From JBBECE01 sp040881985 (GTDB taxonomy: Bacteria; Pseudomonadota; Alphaproteobacteria; Rhizobiales; Devosiaceae), in contig JBBECE010000009.1 in assembly GCA_040881985.1 (NCBI GenBank), positions 62,001 through 126,000 of the forward strand: a DNA stretch of 64,000 bases, read 5' to 3'. Positions 25,039 to 33,111 of the stretch are shown one piece after another. The notes under the pieces are model-generated. The model did not search any database. It had not been told where the DNA came from and saw nothing but the letters and a program-made list of their open reading frames with translations. Positions within the stretch are counted from its first letter, which is position 1. Each line of letters begins with the position of its first letter. A program made the position numbers and the translations under genes.

Positions 25039-26115
25039 TCACAGGACGAGGGCGCCGGAGAAAGTGACTGCTTCGGCCCGGCGCGCCGCGAGCGTGCCAA
25101 GGCGGAAGGGCATTTCGCCCTGCGCCGCGAGATGGGCGATGATCGCGCCGGCTTCGTTCGGGGCGGCGACGAGGATTATCCCGACCCCGCAATTGAAGGT
25201 GGAGAGCATTTCGGCCTCGGCGATGCCGCCGGCGCGGGCGAGCCAGGAATAGACCGGCTGGATCGGGAGCGAACCGAGATCGATCCTGGCGGCGAGGCTG
25301 CCCGGTAAAACTCGCGGCAGGTTTTCGACGATGCCGCCGCCGGTGATATGGGCGAGGGCCTTGATCGGAAGCCTCGCACGTAGCGCCGAGAGGATCGGCT
25401 TGACATAGATGCGGGTCGGGGTGAGCAGCGCCGCGGCGAGCGAGAGTTCGGGGGCGAAGGGGGCGGGCACGTCCCAGCCGAGGCGGGCCAACTCGACGAG
25501 GCGGCGGACCAGCGAAAAACCGTTGGAATGGAGGCCCGAGGACGCGAGCCCGATCAGCACATCGCCCTCGGCGAGGTCGGGGCGGGGAAGGAGATTTTCA
25601 CGCTCGACGGCGCCGACGGCGAAGCCGGCAAGGTCATAGTCGCCCTGCCTGTACATGCCCGGCATTTCGGCGGTTTCCCCGCCGATCAGCGCGCAGCCGG
25701 CCTCGATGCAGGCCCTGGCGATGCCGGCGACGACTTCAGTGGCGGCTTTAACGTCAAGTTTGGCGGTCGCGAAATAGTCGAGGAAAAACAAGGGCTCGGC
25801 GCCCTGGACCACGAGGTCGTTGACGCACATGGCGACGAGGTCGACCCCGACCGTCGAATGCAGGCCGCTCTCGATGGCGATCTTCAGCTTGGTGCCGACG
25901 CCGTCATTGGCGCCGACCAGCACCGGATCGCGGTAGCCGGCGGCTTTGAGGTCGAAGAGGCCGCCGAAGCCGCCGATCTCCCCGTCGGCGCCGGGCCGGG
26001 CGGTCGACCGCACGGCCGGCTTGATCGCCTCGACGAAGGCATTGCCGGCCTCGATATCGACGCCCGCCTGCCGATAGGTCAGCGAATTGGCGCGGTCGGG
26101 CGGGCTTTGAGCCAT
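25039..26115 (-). CDS. purM: Phosphoribosylformylglycinamidine cyclo-ligase
   Basis: 358-residue AIR synthetase that closes the imidazole ring in purine synthesis, with ATP. Key features: LTYRQAGVDIEAG at the N-terminus, VGANDGVGTKLKIA, VDLVAMCVNDLVVQGAEPLFFLDYFA, GCALIGGETAEMPGMY, and the C-terminal HITGGGIVENLPRVL. The start at 26115 has GAGGAG about 13-18 nt upstream; longer versions from 26136 or 26184 add proline-rich residues not typical of the family. Its TGA overlaps the original purN GTG start, which is now stranded before the transposon. Confidence 0.95.
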   Translation of the reverse strand: MAQSPPDRANSLTYRQAGVDIEAGNAFVEAIKPAVRSTARPGADGEIGGFGGLFDLKAAGYRDPVLVGANDGVGTKLKIAIESGLHSTVGVDLVAMCVNDLVVQGAEPLFFLDYFATAKLDVKAATEVVAGIARACIEAGCALIGGETAEMPGMYRQGDYDLAGFAVGAVERENLLPRPDLAEGDVLIGLASSGLHSNGFSLVRRLVELARLGWDVPAPFAPELSLAAALLTPTRIYVKPILSALRARLPIKALAHITGGGIVENLPRVLPGSLAARIDLGSLPIQPVYSWLARAGGIAEAEMLSTFNCGVGIILVAAPNEAGAIIAHLAAQGEMPFRLGTLAARRAEAVTFSGALVL

Positions 26116-26244
26116 CGGCGGGGAGGGGCTCCTCATGGCCGGAACCGGGCGCGGCAAGGGCGCGCGGCGGTTGAATAAGGCCATAGTTCAGAGTATCAGG
26201 CCTGATAACGGCTCGCTCAATCAAGGGCAAGGGGCAACCGGGGA

Positions 26245-27342
26245 ATGACGCTGCGGACCAAGGTCTCGATCTGGCTGGTGCTGGGGGGCCTGTCGATTTT
26301 CCTGATCTGGGCTTTTCGGGGCATTCTGCTGCCGTTCCTCGTCGGACTCTTGCTCGCCTACCTCCTCGATCCGGTCGCCGACTGGCTGGAGCGGCGCGGT
26401 CTGGCGCGAATGTGGGCGACGATCCTCATTCTGGGGGCCGCGCTCGGACTTTTCGTCCTCGCTTTCTTCCTGATCGTGCCGCTGATCGTCCAGCAGCTCA
26501 TCGGGCTGGTGCAGAAGCTGCCGGGCTATGTGAACAACCTGCAGGAATACGTCAATGCGCTCGCTCCCGAACTGCGTGAGCGGCTGGGGGCCGAGCGGGT
26601 CGCCGATATCGAGAACGGGCTCAGCCAGATGCTCACCGCCTCGATCGGCATTGTCGGGAATATCACCTCGCAGGTGGCGCAATCGGGGCTGACGATCATC
26701 AACGCGCTGGGTCTTCTGATTGTCACCCCGGTCGTCGCCTTCTACCTGCTGCTCGACTGGGACAAGATGATGGCGCGCGCCTTCAGCCTCGTGCCGCACG
26801 CCTATCGGGAGGAAGTGCAGGGAGTCTTCCGCGACATCGACACCGCACTCGCCGGCTTCATCCGCGGACAGAGCGGAGTGGTCCTGATCCTCACCGCCTT
26901 CTACGCGACGTCGCTGACGGTTGCGGGGCTGAATTTCGGACTCGCCATCGGGCTCGCGACGGGGCTGTTGAGTTTCATCCCCTATGTGGGGTTCCTGGTC
27001 GGTTTCGTGCTCTCGATCGGGGTCGCAATCGTGCAGTGGTGGCCCGACTGGGTGATGGTCGTGGTGATCCTCGGGATTTTCCTGGTCGGCCAGTTCCTCG
27101 AGGGAAATATCCTTTATCCGAAGCTCGTCGGCTCCTCGATCGGGGTGCATCCGGTCTGGCTGATGTTCGCGCTGTTCGCCTTCGGGCTGCTGTTCGGTTT
27201 GGTCGGCGTGCTTTTGGCGGTGCCGCTCGCGGCGATCACCGGGGTGCTGGTGCGCTACGCGGTCAGTAAATACCTGGCAAGTTCCCTCTATGCGGCGAGC
27301 GATCCCGGGGCGAAGGTGCGGGAACTGGCCAAAGACAAATAG
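26245..27342 (+). CDS. PerM / AI-2E family transporter
   Basis: 365-residue membrane protein with about eight helices. It opens VSIWLVLGGLSIFLIWAFRG and LLPFLVGLLLAYLLDPVADWL. It has a soluble loop around 90-150 and ends with a hydrophobic pair and GVLLAVPLAAITGVLVRYA, all typical of the AI-2E exporter family. The substrate is unknown. It is divergent from purM and co-directional with hdaA, the normal alphaproteobacterial order. Confidence 0.92.
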   Translation: MTLRTKVSIWLVLGGLSIFLIWAFRGILLPFLVGLLLAYLLDPVADWLERRGLARMWATILILGAALGLFVLAFFLIVPLIVQQLIGLVQKLPGYVNNLQEYVNALAPELRERLGAERVADIENGLSQMLTASIGIVGNITSQVAQSGLTIINALGLLIVTPVVAFYLLLDWDKMMARAFSLVPHAYREEVQGVFRDIDTALAGFIRGQSGVVLILTAFYATSLTVAGLNFGLAIGLATGLLSFIPYVGFLVGFVLSIGVAIVQWWPDWVMVVVILGIFLVGQFLEGNILYPKLVGSSIGVHPVWLMFALFAFGLLFGLVGVLLAVPLAAITGVLVRYAVSKYLASSLYAASDPGAKVRELAKDK

Positions 27343-27366
27343 GCCGCCGCCCCCTAGAATAGACCC

Positions 27367-28071
27367 ATGACCGCCCATCAGCTCGCGCTCGACCTGCCGC
27401 ATTCGCCGGCGCTCACCGAGGCCGATTTTGTTGTCGGGGACGGCAATGCGCTGGCAATCGCCCATATCAGGGCCTGGCCCGACTGGCCGGTGGGGCTGAC
27501 GGCGATCGTCGGGCCGCCGAAATCGGGCAAGACGCACCTTGGCGATATCTGGACTACGGCGAGCGGGGCGCGCGCCGTCTGGCCGGAAAACGCCGCCGAG
27601 GCGGCGCTCGCCCCGGGGCCGCTGCTGCTCGAGGACGTCGACCGGGCGCCAATCGAGGAGACGGCGTTCTTCGCGCTTCTCGACCAGGCAACGCGCGGTG
27701 AGCGGACGCTTTTGGTGACGGGGCGGCTGCCGATGGGGGAATGGCCGTACCGGACCGAGGACGTGCGCTCGCGCTTGCGGCTCGCCTCGCGGTTCGAGAT
27801 CGAGCCTTTGGGCGACGCCCATTTGATGCAGATGTTCGTCAAGCTGTTCCGCGACCGGCAGGTCGATGTCGACCCCGACGTGCTCTCCTATGTGCTCGAC
27901 CGGATGGAGCGGTCGCCGGCGGAAGTCGTGGCGCTGGTCGATCTGATGGACCGGATGGCGCTCTCGAAGGGGCGGCCGATCACCCGGATCACGGCGGCCG
28001 ACGCGCTGGCGATGCGGGCGGAACTGATGGCGCGGGACGCCGAACCGCAACTGGAATTTGTAACGTCATAG
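27367..28071 (+). CDS. hdaA: DnaA-related regulatory ATPase HdaA
   Basis: 234-residue DnaA-like AAA+ protein. The homologue HdaA (Caulobacter) acts with the sliding clamp to inactivate DnaA-ATP after initiation. The N-terminal QLALDL (residues 5-10) fits a clamp-binding motif. Walker A is GPPKSGKTHL, Walker B LLLEDVDRA, and LRSRLRLA-like sensor residues appear as VRSRLRLASRFEIEPLG. It lacks the DnaA domain IV DNA-binding helix-turn-helix. It lies 24 bp after perM and 50 bp before ppk. Confidence 0.87.
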   Translation: MTAHQLALDLPHSPALTEADFVVGDGNALAIAHIRAWPDWPVGLTAIVGPPKSGKTHLGDIWTTASGARAVWPENAAEAALAPGPLLLEDVDRAPIEETAFFALLDQATRGERTLLVTGRLPMGEWPYRTEDVRSRLRLASRFEIEPLGDAHLMQMFVKLFRDRQVDVDPDVLSYVLDRMERSPAEVVALVDLMDRMALSKGRPITRITAADALAMRAELMARDAEPQLEFVTS

Positions 28072-28078
28072 TCACAAA
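28057..28078. promoter_or_regulatory. Inverted repeat at the hdaA-ppk junction
   Basis: TTTGTAAC (28057-28064), 6 bp, GTCACAAA (28071-28078): 7 of 8 positions pair. It straddles the hdaA stop 44 bp before ppk. It could be an operator for ppk, but it does not fit a Pho box or CRP site well. Confidence 0.3.
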
Positions 28079-28121
28079 AGCGTCGTAAGGGTGCCCGGGC
28101 GGCGCCCGGCGGACGGAAATC

Positions 28122-30293
28122 ATGGCGGAAGCGGAAATACTCGATCGGCAGAACAGACCGGATGTCGAGGCCCTGAAGGCCTCGCCGGCCCGCTATGTCA
28201 ACCGCGAGGTGAGCTGGCTGCAGTTCAACATGCGGGTGCTCGAGGAAGCCGGCAACGAAGACCATCCGCTGCTCGAGCGGCTGCGGTTCGTGTCGATTTC
28301 GGCGAATAACCTTGATGAATTCTTCATGGTGCGGGTCGCCGGGCTGAAGGGCCAGCTCCGCGCCGGCATTTCGACGCTCTCCGCCGACGGGCTGACGGCG
28401 GGCGAGCAGATCGAGGAAATCGCCAACCTCGCCCAGCACCTGCACCTCGAACAGCAGGATTTCTGGCAGACGCTGCGCGACGAACTCGAGGCAAAGGGGA
28501 TCGTTCTGCACGAGGCGGCAGCCCTCAACGCCGAGCAGATGAGTTTTCTCGAACAGCTGTTCCGCGACGAGATCTTCCCGGTCCTGACCCCGATGGCGGT
28601 CGATCCGGCGCACCCATTTCCGTTCATCCCCAATCTCGGCTTTTCGCTCGCCTTCCAGTTGCAGCGGATCTCCGACGGGTCTTCGCTGACCGCGCTGGTC
28701 AGGGTGCCGGGCAATGTCAACCGCTTCTTCGTGCTGCCGCAGCACCTCAGCAATCCCGGGCGGACCGAGTTGGTCACCGTCGAGACGCTGATCAACATTT
28801 TCTTCCACGGCATGTTCCCGGGCTACGACATTCTCGGCTCGGGCGCGTTCCGGCTGATCCGCGACACCGAAATCGAAATCGACGACGAGGCGGCGGACCT
28901 GGTGGTCGAGTTCGAATCGGCGCTGCGGCAAAGGCGGCGCGGGCTGGCGATCCGGCTCGAAATCGAACGGTCGATGCCGGCAGGGCTGAGGCGGCTGATC
29001 GCCGAGGAGCTCGGGGTGACCGCCGACGAGACCTTCGAGGTCGAAGGCTTCCTGGCGCTGGCGGACGCGAGCGTCTTGTGCGAGCTCGACCGGCCGGACC
29101 TGAAATTCCAGCCGTTCAACGCCCGGTTCCCGGAGCGCATCCGCGACCACAACGGGGATTGTTTCGCGGCGATCCGGCAGAAGGACATCGTCGTCCATCA
29201 CCCCTACGAGAGCTTCGACGTCGTCGCCCAGTTCATCCGGCAGGCGGCGAGCGACAAGGACGTGGTGGCGATCAAGCAGACGCTCTACCGGACCTCGCCG
29301 GATTCGCCGATCGTGCGGGCGCTGGTGCAGGCGGCGGAAGCCGGCAAGTCGGTGACCGCGCTGGTCGAGCTCAAGGCGCGGTTCGACGAGGAAGCCAATA
29401 TCCGCTGGGCGCGCGACCTCGAACGGGCGGGGGCGCAGGTCGTCTTCGGCTTCATCGACCTGAAGACCCACGCGAAGCTGAGCCAGGTGGTGCGGCGCGA
29501 AAAGGGAAAGCTGATCTCGTATTGCCATATCGGCACCGGCAACTATCACCCGGTCACCGCCAAGATTTACACCGATTTGAGCTATTTCACCGTCAACCCG
29601 GCGATCACCCGGGACGTGGCGCGGGTTTTCAACTTCATCACCGGCTACGCGCGGCCCAACGAGCTCGAGCAAATCGCGATCTCCCCGCTCAACCTGCGGG
29701 AGCGACTGGTCGACCAGATCGACGCGGAGATCGCGGCGGCGCGCCGCGGCGAGCCGGCGCAAATCTGGATGAAGATGAATTCGCTCGTCGATCCGAGGAT
29801 GATCGACAAGCTCTACGAAGCCTCGCAGGCCGGCGTCGGCATCGACCTCGTGGTCAGGGGCATCTGTTGCCTGAGGCCGGGCGTGCCGGGCTTTTCCGAC
29901 AATATCCGCGCCAAATCGATCGTCGGCCGGTTCCTCGAACATTCGCGAATCTATTGCTTCGCGCAGGGGGTGCCGATGCCCTCGCGCAAGGCCGCGGTCT
30001 ATATCTCCTCGGCGGACATCATGCCGCGCAATCTCGACGGCCGGGTGGAAGTGCTGGTGCCGATTTTCAACAAGACCGTTCATCGCCAGATTCTCGACCG
30101 AATCATGGTAGCCAATCTCAACGACAACCAGCAGAGCTGGGAGGTGCTGCCGGACGGTACGTCGCGGAAGATCGAGCCGAAGGCGGGTGAGGCGAAGTTC
30201 AACGCCCATGAGTATTTCATGACCAATCCCTCGCTCTCGGGCCGCGGCAGTGCGCTTGGCGCCGACCACGATGGCGATGAGGACGAGGATTGA
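28122..30293 (+). CDS. ppk: Polyphosphate kinase 1
   Basis: 723-residue enzyme making polyphosphate from ATP through a phosphohistidine. The N-terminal domain is RYVNREVSWLQFNMRVLEEA; then come the head domain, and two PLD-like C-terminal domains with KQTLYRTSPDSPIV, ALVELKARFDEEANI and ISYCHIGTGNYHPVTAKIY; the active-site His lies in this region. A second HxK-type segment follows near VYISSADIMPRNLDGRVE. The C-terminus ends in an acidic DGDEDED. It overlaps ppx by 4 bp (TTGA), giving a polyphosphate synthesis/hydrolysis pair. Confidence 0.96.
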   Translation: MAEAEILDRQNRPDVEALKASPARYVNREVSWLQFNMRVLEEAGNEDHPLLERLRFVSISANNLDEFFMVRVAGLKGQLRAGISTLSADGLTAGEQIEEIANLAQHLHLEQQDFWQTLRDELEAKGIVLHEAAALNAEQMSFLEQLFRDEIFPVLTPMAVDPAHPFPFIPNLGFSLAFQLQRISDGSSLTALVRVPGNVNRFFVLPQHLSNPGRTELVTVETLINIFFHGMFPGYDILGSGAFRLIRDTEIEIDDEAADLVVEFESALRQRRRGLAIRLEIERSMPAGLRRLIAEELGVTADETFEVEGFLALADASVLCELDRPDLKFQPFNARFPERIRDHNGDCFAAIRQKDIVVHHPYESFDVVAQFIRQAASDKDVVAIKQTLYRTSPDSPIVRALVQAAEAGKSVTALVELKARFDEEANIRWARDLERAGAQVVFGFIDLKTHAKLSQVVRREKGKLISYCHIGTGNYHPVTAKIYTDLSYFTVNPAITRDVARVFNFITGYARPNELEQIAISPLNLRERLVDQIDAEIAAARRGEPAQIWMKMNSLVDPRMIDKLYEASQAGVGIDLVVRGICCLRPGVPGFSDNIRAKSIVGRFLEHSRIYCFAQGVPMPSRKAAVYISSADIMPRNLDGRVEVLVPIFNKTVHRQILDRIMVANLNDNQQSWEVLPDGTSRKIEPKAGEAKFNAHEYFMTNPSLSGRGSALGADHDGDEDED

Positions 30294-31831
30294 CACTCAG
30301 ACTGCTTGAGCGGAAACCCGTCGGCATGGCGCAGGGTCGAATTGCCAGCGGGCAGCCGGTCGGGGTGCTCGATATCGGCTCGAACTCGGTGCGGCTGGTG
30401 GTCTATGAGCGCCAGTCCCGGGCGCTGACCCCGCTTTACAACGAGAAGGCCCCCTGCGCGCTCGGGCGCGGGGTGGCGGAGACCGGGCGGCTCGCGCCGG
30501 AAAGCGTCGAGCGGGCGCTCAACGCGATCCGCCGCTACGCGCTCGTCGCCGAACTCAACCGGACCGAAAAAGTCCATATCCTTGCGACCTCGGCGGTGCG
30601 CGAGGCCAGGGACGGGCGCGACTTCATCCGCGAGGTCGAAGCGATCATGGGGGCGCGGGTGCGGCTCCTTTCGGGCAGCGAGGAAGCCCATTACGCGGCG
30701 ATGGGCGTGATTTCCGGCATGCCGGGGCAGGGCGGGCTGGTCGGCGATCTCGGGGGCGGCTCGCTGGAATTGGCCGAGGTCAGCGATGCCCACGACATGA
30801 CGGGGGAGACCCTCGCGCTGGGGGCGATCCGGCTGCAGGACGATTCCGGCGGCTCGCTCAGGAAGGCAAGGCAGATCGCCAAAGAGCGAATCGCCGCTTC
30901 GTCCTTGCTCAAAGAGTCCGATCACGGGGTGTTCTCGGCGATCGGGGGCACCTGGCGGTCGCTCGCCAAGCTCCACCAGATGCACACCAGATATCCGCTG
31001 CATCTCGTCCAGCACTACCGGGCCGAGGCCGACGACGTGCTGACGCTGTGCAACGCGGTGATCGAGGGCGAGGTCAGTTCCAAAACGGTTTCGGGCTACG
31101 AGCTGCTCTCCTCGAACCGGCGGGATCTGTTGCCGTATGGCTGCGCGGTGATGGCCGAGGTGCTGAAGGCGGGCGGCTTCGAGCACGTACAATTTTCGGC
31201 GCTGGGGCTGAGAGAGGGTTACCTTTTCGATCTGTTGCCGGCGAAGGAGAAGCGGCAGGACCCGCTGATCGAGGCCTGTCAGGAATTGGCGACCCTGCGC
31301 TCGCGCGCCCCGGACCATGCCCGCGATCTCGACAAATTCACCGGGGAATTCCTGGTGGCGCTCGGAGTCAAGGAGCGCGCGGAGGAACGGCGGCTCAGGC
31401 GCGCCGCGTGCCTCCTTTCAGACATCGGCTGGCGCGGCCACCCCGACTATCGCGGCGAACAGGCGATCGACATGGTCGCCTATGGCTCGTTCATCGGCAT
31501 CGACCATCCGGGGCGGGCATTCCTCGCCCAGGCCCTGGCGGTCAGGTACATGGGGCTGAAGCAGCAATCGATCAGCCAGGACATTCTGGCGCTTTGCTCG
31601 GCGGCGCAGACCAAGCGGGCGCGGCTGCTGGGGGCGTGTTTCGAGGTCGGCTATCTCTTGTCGGCGGCCCGGCCGGGGGTGTTGCCGCAGATCGGCTGGG
31701 CAACCAAATCCAATACGCTGCAACTCATCATGCCGCGGGGCTTGGCGTTCCTCGCCGCCGAAAAGATGACGCGGCGCCTCGACCAGCTCGCCGGCGAGCT
31801 GTCGATGAAATCGGCGGTCACGATCGCTTAG
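30290..31831 (+). CDS. ppx: Exopolyphosphatase / Ppx-GppA phosphatase
   Basis: 513-residue ASKHA-fold phosphatase that releases phosphate from polyphosphate (or hydrolyses pppGpp). Phosphate loops are VGVLDIGSNSVRLVVYE and GLVGDLGGGSLELAEV. C-terminal helical domains follow, with RRAACLLSDIGWRGHPDYRG resembling the HD-like region. The start is TTG within the ppk stop; ATG 30326 is a possible alternative. The 3' end overlaps the convergent rnd gene by 14 bp. Confidence 0.93.
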   Translation: MTLRLLERKPVGMAQGRIASGQPVGVLDIGSNSVRLVVYERQSRALTPLYNEKAPCALGRGVAETGRLAPESVERALNAIRRYALVAELNRTEKVHILATSAVREARDGRDFIREVEAIMGARVRLLSGSEEAHYAAMGVISGMPGQGGLVGDLGGGSLELAEVSDAHDMTGETLALGAIRLQDDSGGSLRKARQIAKERIAASSLLKESDHGVFSAIGGTWRSLAKLHQMHTRYPLHLVQHYRAEADDVLTLCNAVIEGEVSSKTVSGYELLSSNRRDLLPYGCAVMAEVLKAGGFEHVQFSALGLREGYLFDLLPAKEKRQDPLIEACQELATLRSRAPDHARDLDKFTGEFLVALGVKERAEERRLRRAACLLSDIGWRGHPDYRGEQAIDMVAYGSFIGIDHPGRAFLAQALAVRYMGLKQQSISQDILALCSAAQTKRARLLGACFEVGYLLSAARPGVLPQIGWATKSNTLQLIMPRGLAFLAAEKMTRRLDQLAGELSMKSAVTIA

Positions 31832-32984
31832 GGTCGACCTCGAGCTGGACGATGCCGTCGCGGCCGGCGGCGAGCGCCAGTTTTCCGTGCTTGATCGCCA
31901 GCGCCTGCTCGCCGAAAAGCTTGCGCCGCCAACCGGTCAGCGCCGGCACGCCGGCGTCGTCGTCGAGAACGATGGCGTCGATCTCCTCGGACGTGGCGAT
32001 GACGCGGGTGGCGACGCCGTGTTCCTCGCTGACGGATTTCAACAGGACTCTTATCAGATCGCCGATGGCGCCCTTGGGCGAGGGCCCGCGCGGCCGGCGC
32101 GGCACTTTCGGAAGCGCTTCTTTGTCGCGGGCCAGCACCTCCTTGACGATCGCCATGATCTCCCCGGCGGTCTCGGAGCGGCCGAAGCCGCGCGAGAACG
32201 AGCGCAGCTGCTCGAAATCGGCGGGGGAGGCGGGGTGCTGCTGGGCGATCTCGTAGATCGCATCGTCCTTGACGACGCGGGCGCGGGGCACATCGAGCGC
32301 CTGGGCACGGCGCTCGCGCCAGGCGGCGATCGCCTGCATCAAAGCGAGATCGCGGGGCTTGCCGACTTTCATCTTGAGGCGTTCCCAGGCGTCCTCGGGG
32401 CGGGTCTGATAGAGTTCGGGGCGGGTCAGCGCCCGCATCTCGTCCTCGACCCAGGCGCGGCGGCCCATCTCGTCGAGCTTCTGGCTCAAATGCTCATAGA
32501 CCGGGCGGAGGTGGGTGACGTCGGCGACGGCGTATTCGAGCTGGCGCGCGCTCAGCGGCCGGCGCGCCCAATCGGTGAAGCGCGAACTCTTGTCGATCTG
32601 ATCGCCGGCGATCTCGCGCACCAGCGCTTCATAGGCGACCGAATCCCCGAAGCCGCAGACGGCGGCGGCGACCTGGGTGTCGAACACCGGGGCCGGGGCC
32701 TTGCCCGAGAGTTTGACGAAGATTTCGATGTCCTGTTTGGCGGCGTGGAAGACTTTCAGCACCCGGGCATCGGCGAAGAGGCGAAAGATCGGTGCGAAAT
32801 CCATGGTTTTGCCGGCGACCGGATCGATCAGCACCGCCTCCTCGCCGGTGGCGATCTGCAACAGGCAGAGGATCGGCCAATAGGTCGATTCGCGCATGAA
32901 TTCGGTATCGACGGTGAGGTAAGGGGCGCTCTGGGCGCGCCCGCAAAAGGCGGCGAGCGCCTCGGTCGTGACAATCGTCTGCAT
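31818..32984 (-). CDS. rnd: Ribonuclease D
   Basis: 388-residue 3'-5' exonuclease of the DEDD family used in tRNA 3' maturation. Exonuclease motifs: LTVDTEFMRE (Exo I), VFHAAKQDIEIF (Exo II) and QLEYAVADVTHLRPVYEHL (Exo III, DEDDy). One HRDC domain follows (residues about 210-290). ATG 32984 is used; a TTG three codons earlier is less likely. It is divergent from aspS with 127 bp between. Confidence 0.94.
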   Translation of the reverse strand: MQTIVTTEALAAFCGRAQSAPYLTVDTEFMRESTYWPILCLLQIATGEEAVLIDPVAGKTMDFAPIFRLFADARVLKVFHAAKQDIEIFVKLSGKAPAPVFDTQVAAAVCGFGDSVAYEALVREIAGDQIDKSSRFTDWARRPLSARQLEYAVADVTHLRPVYEHLSQKLDEMGRRAWVEDEMRALTRPELYQTRPEDAWERLKMKVGKPRDLALMQAIAAWRERRAQALDVPRARVVKDDAIYEIAQQHPASPADFEQLRSFSRGFGRSETAGEIMAIVKEVLARDKEALPKVPRRPRGPSPKGAIGDLIRVLLKSVSEEHGVATRVIATSEEIDAIVLDDDAGVPALTGWRRKLFGEQALAIKHGKLALAAGRDGIVQLEVDPKRS

Positions 32985-33043
32985 GGCGGCCAAATCAGGT
33001 CTGGCGGGGGTTTAGCAGGTCGGGGCGGCGCTGTCTCGCCTGC

Positions 33044-33072
33044 TTGACAAAGCCTCCCCTGCATGGCCTTGT
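33044..33072 (+). promoter_or_regulatory. Possible aspS promoter
   Basis: TTGACA (33044-33049), perfect -35, 17 bp, then CCTTGT, a poor -10. It lies 40 bp upstream of the aspS ATG. Confidence 0.35.
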
Positions 33073-33111
33073 CGCCCGCGATTTTCCCAAGGATTTCCGG
33101 ACGCTTCGCCC

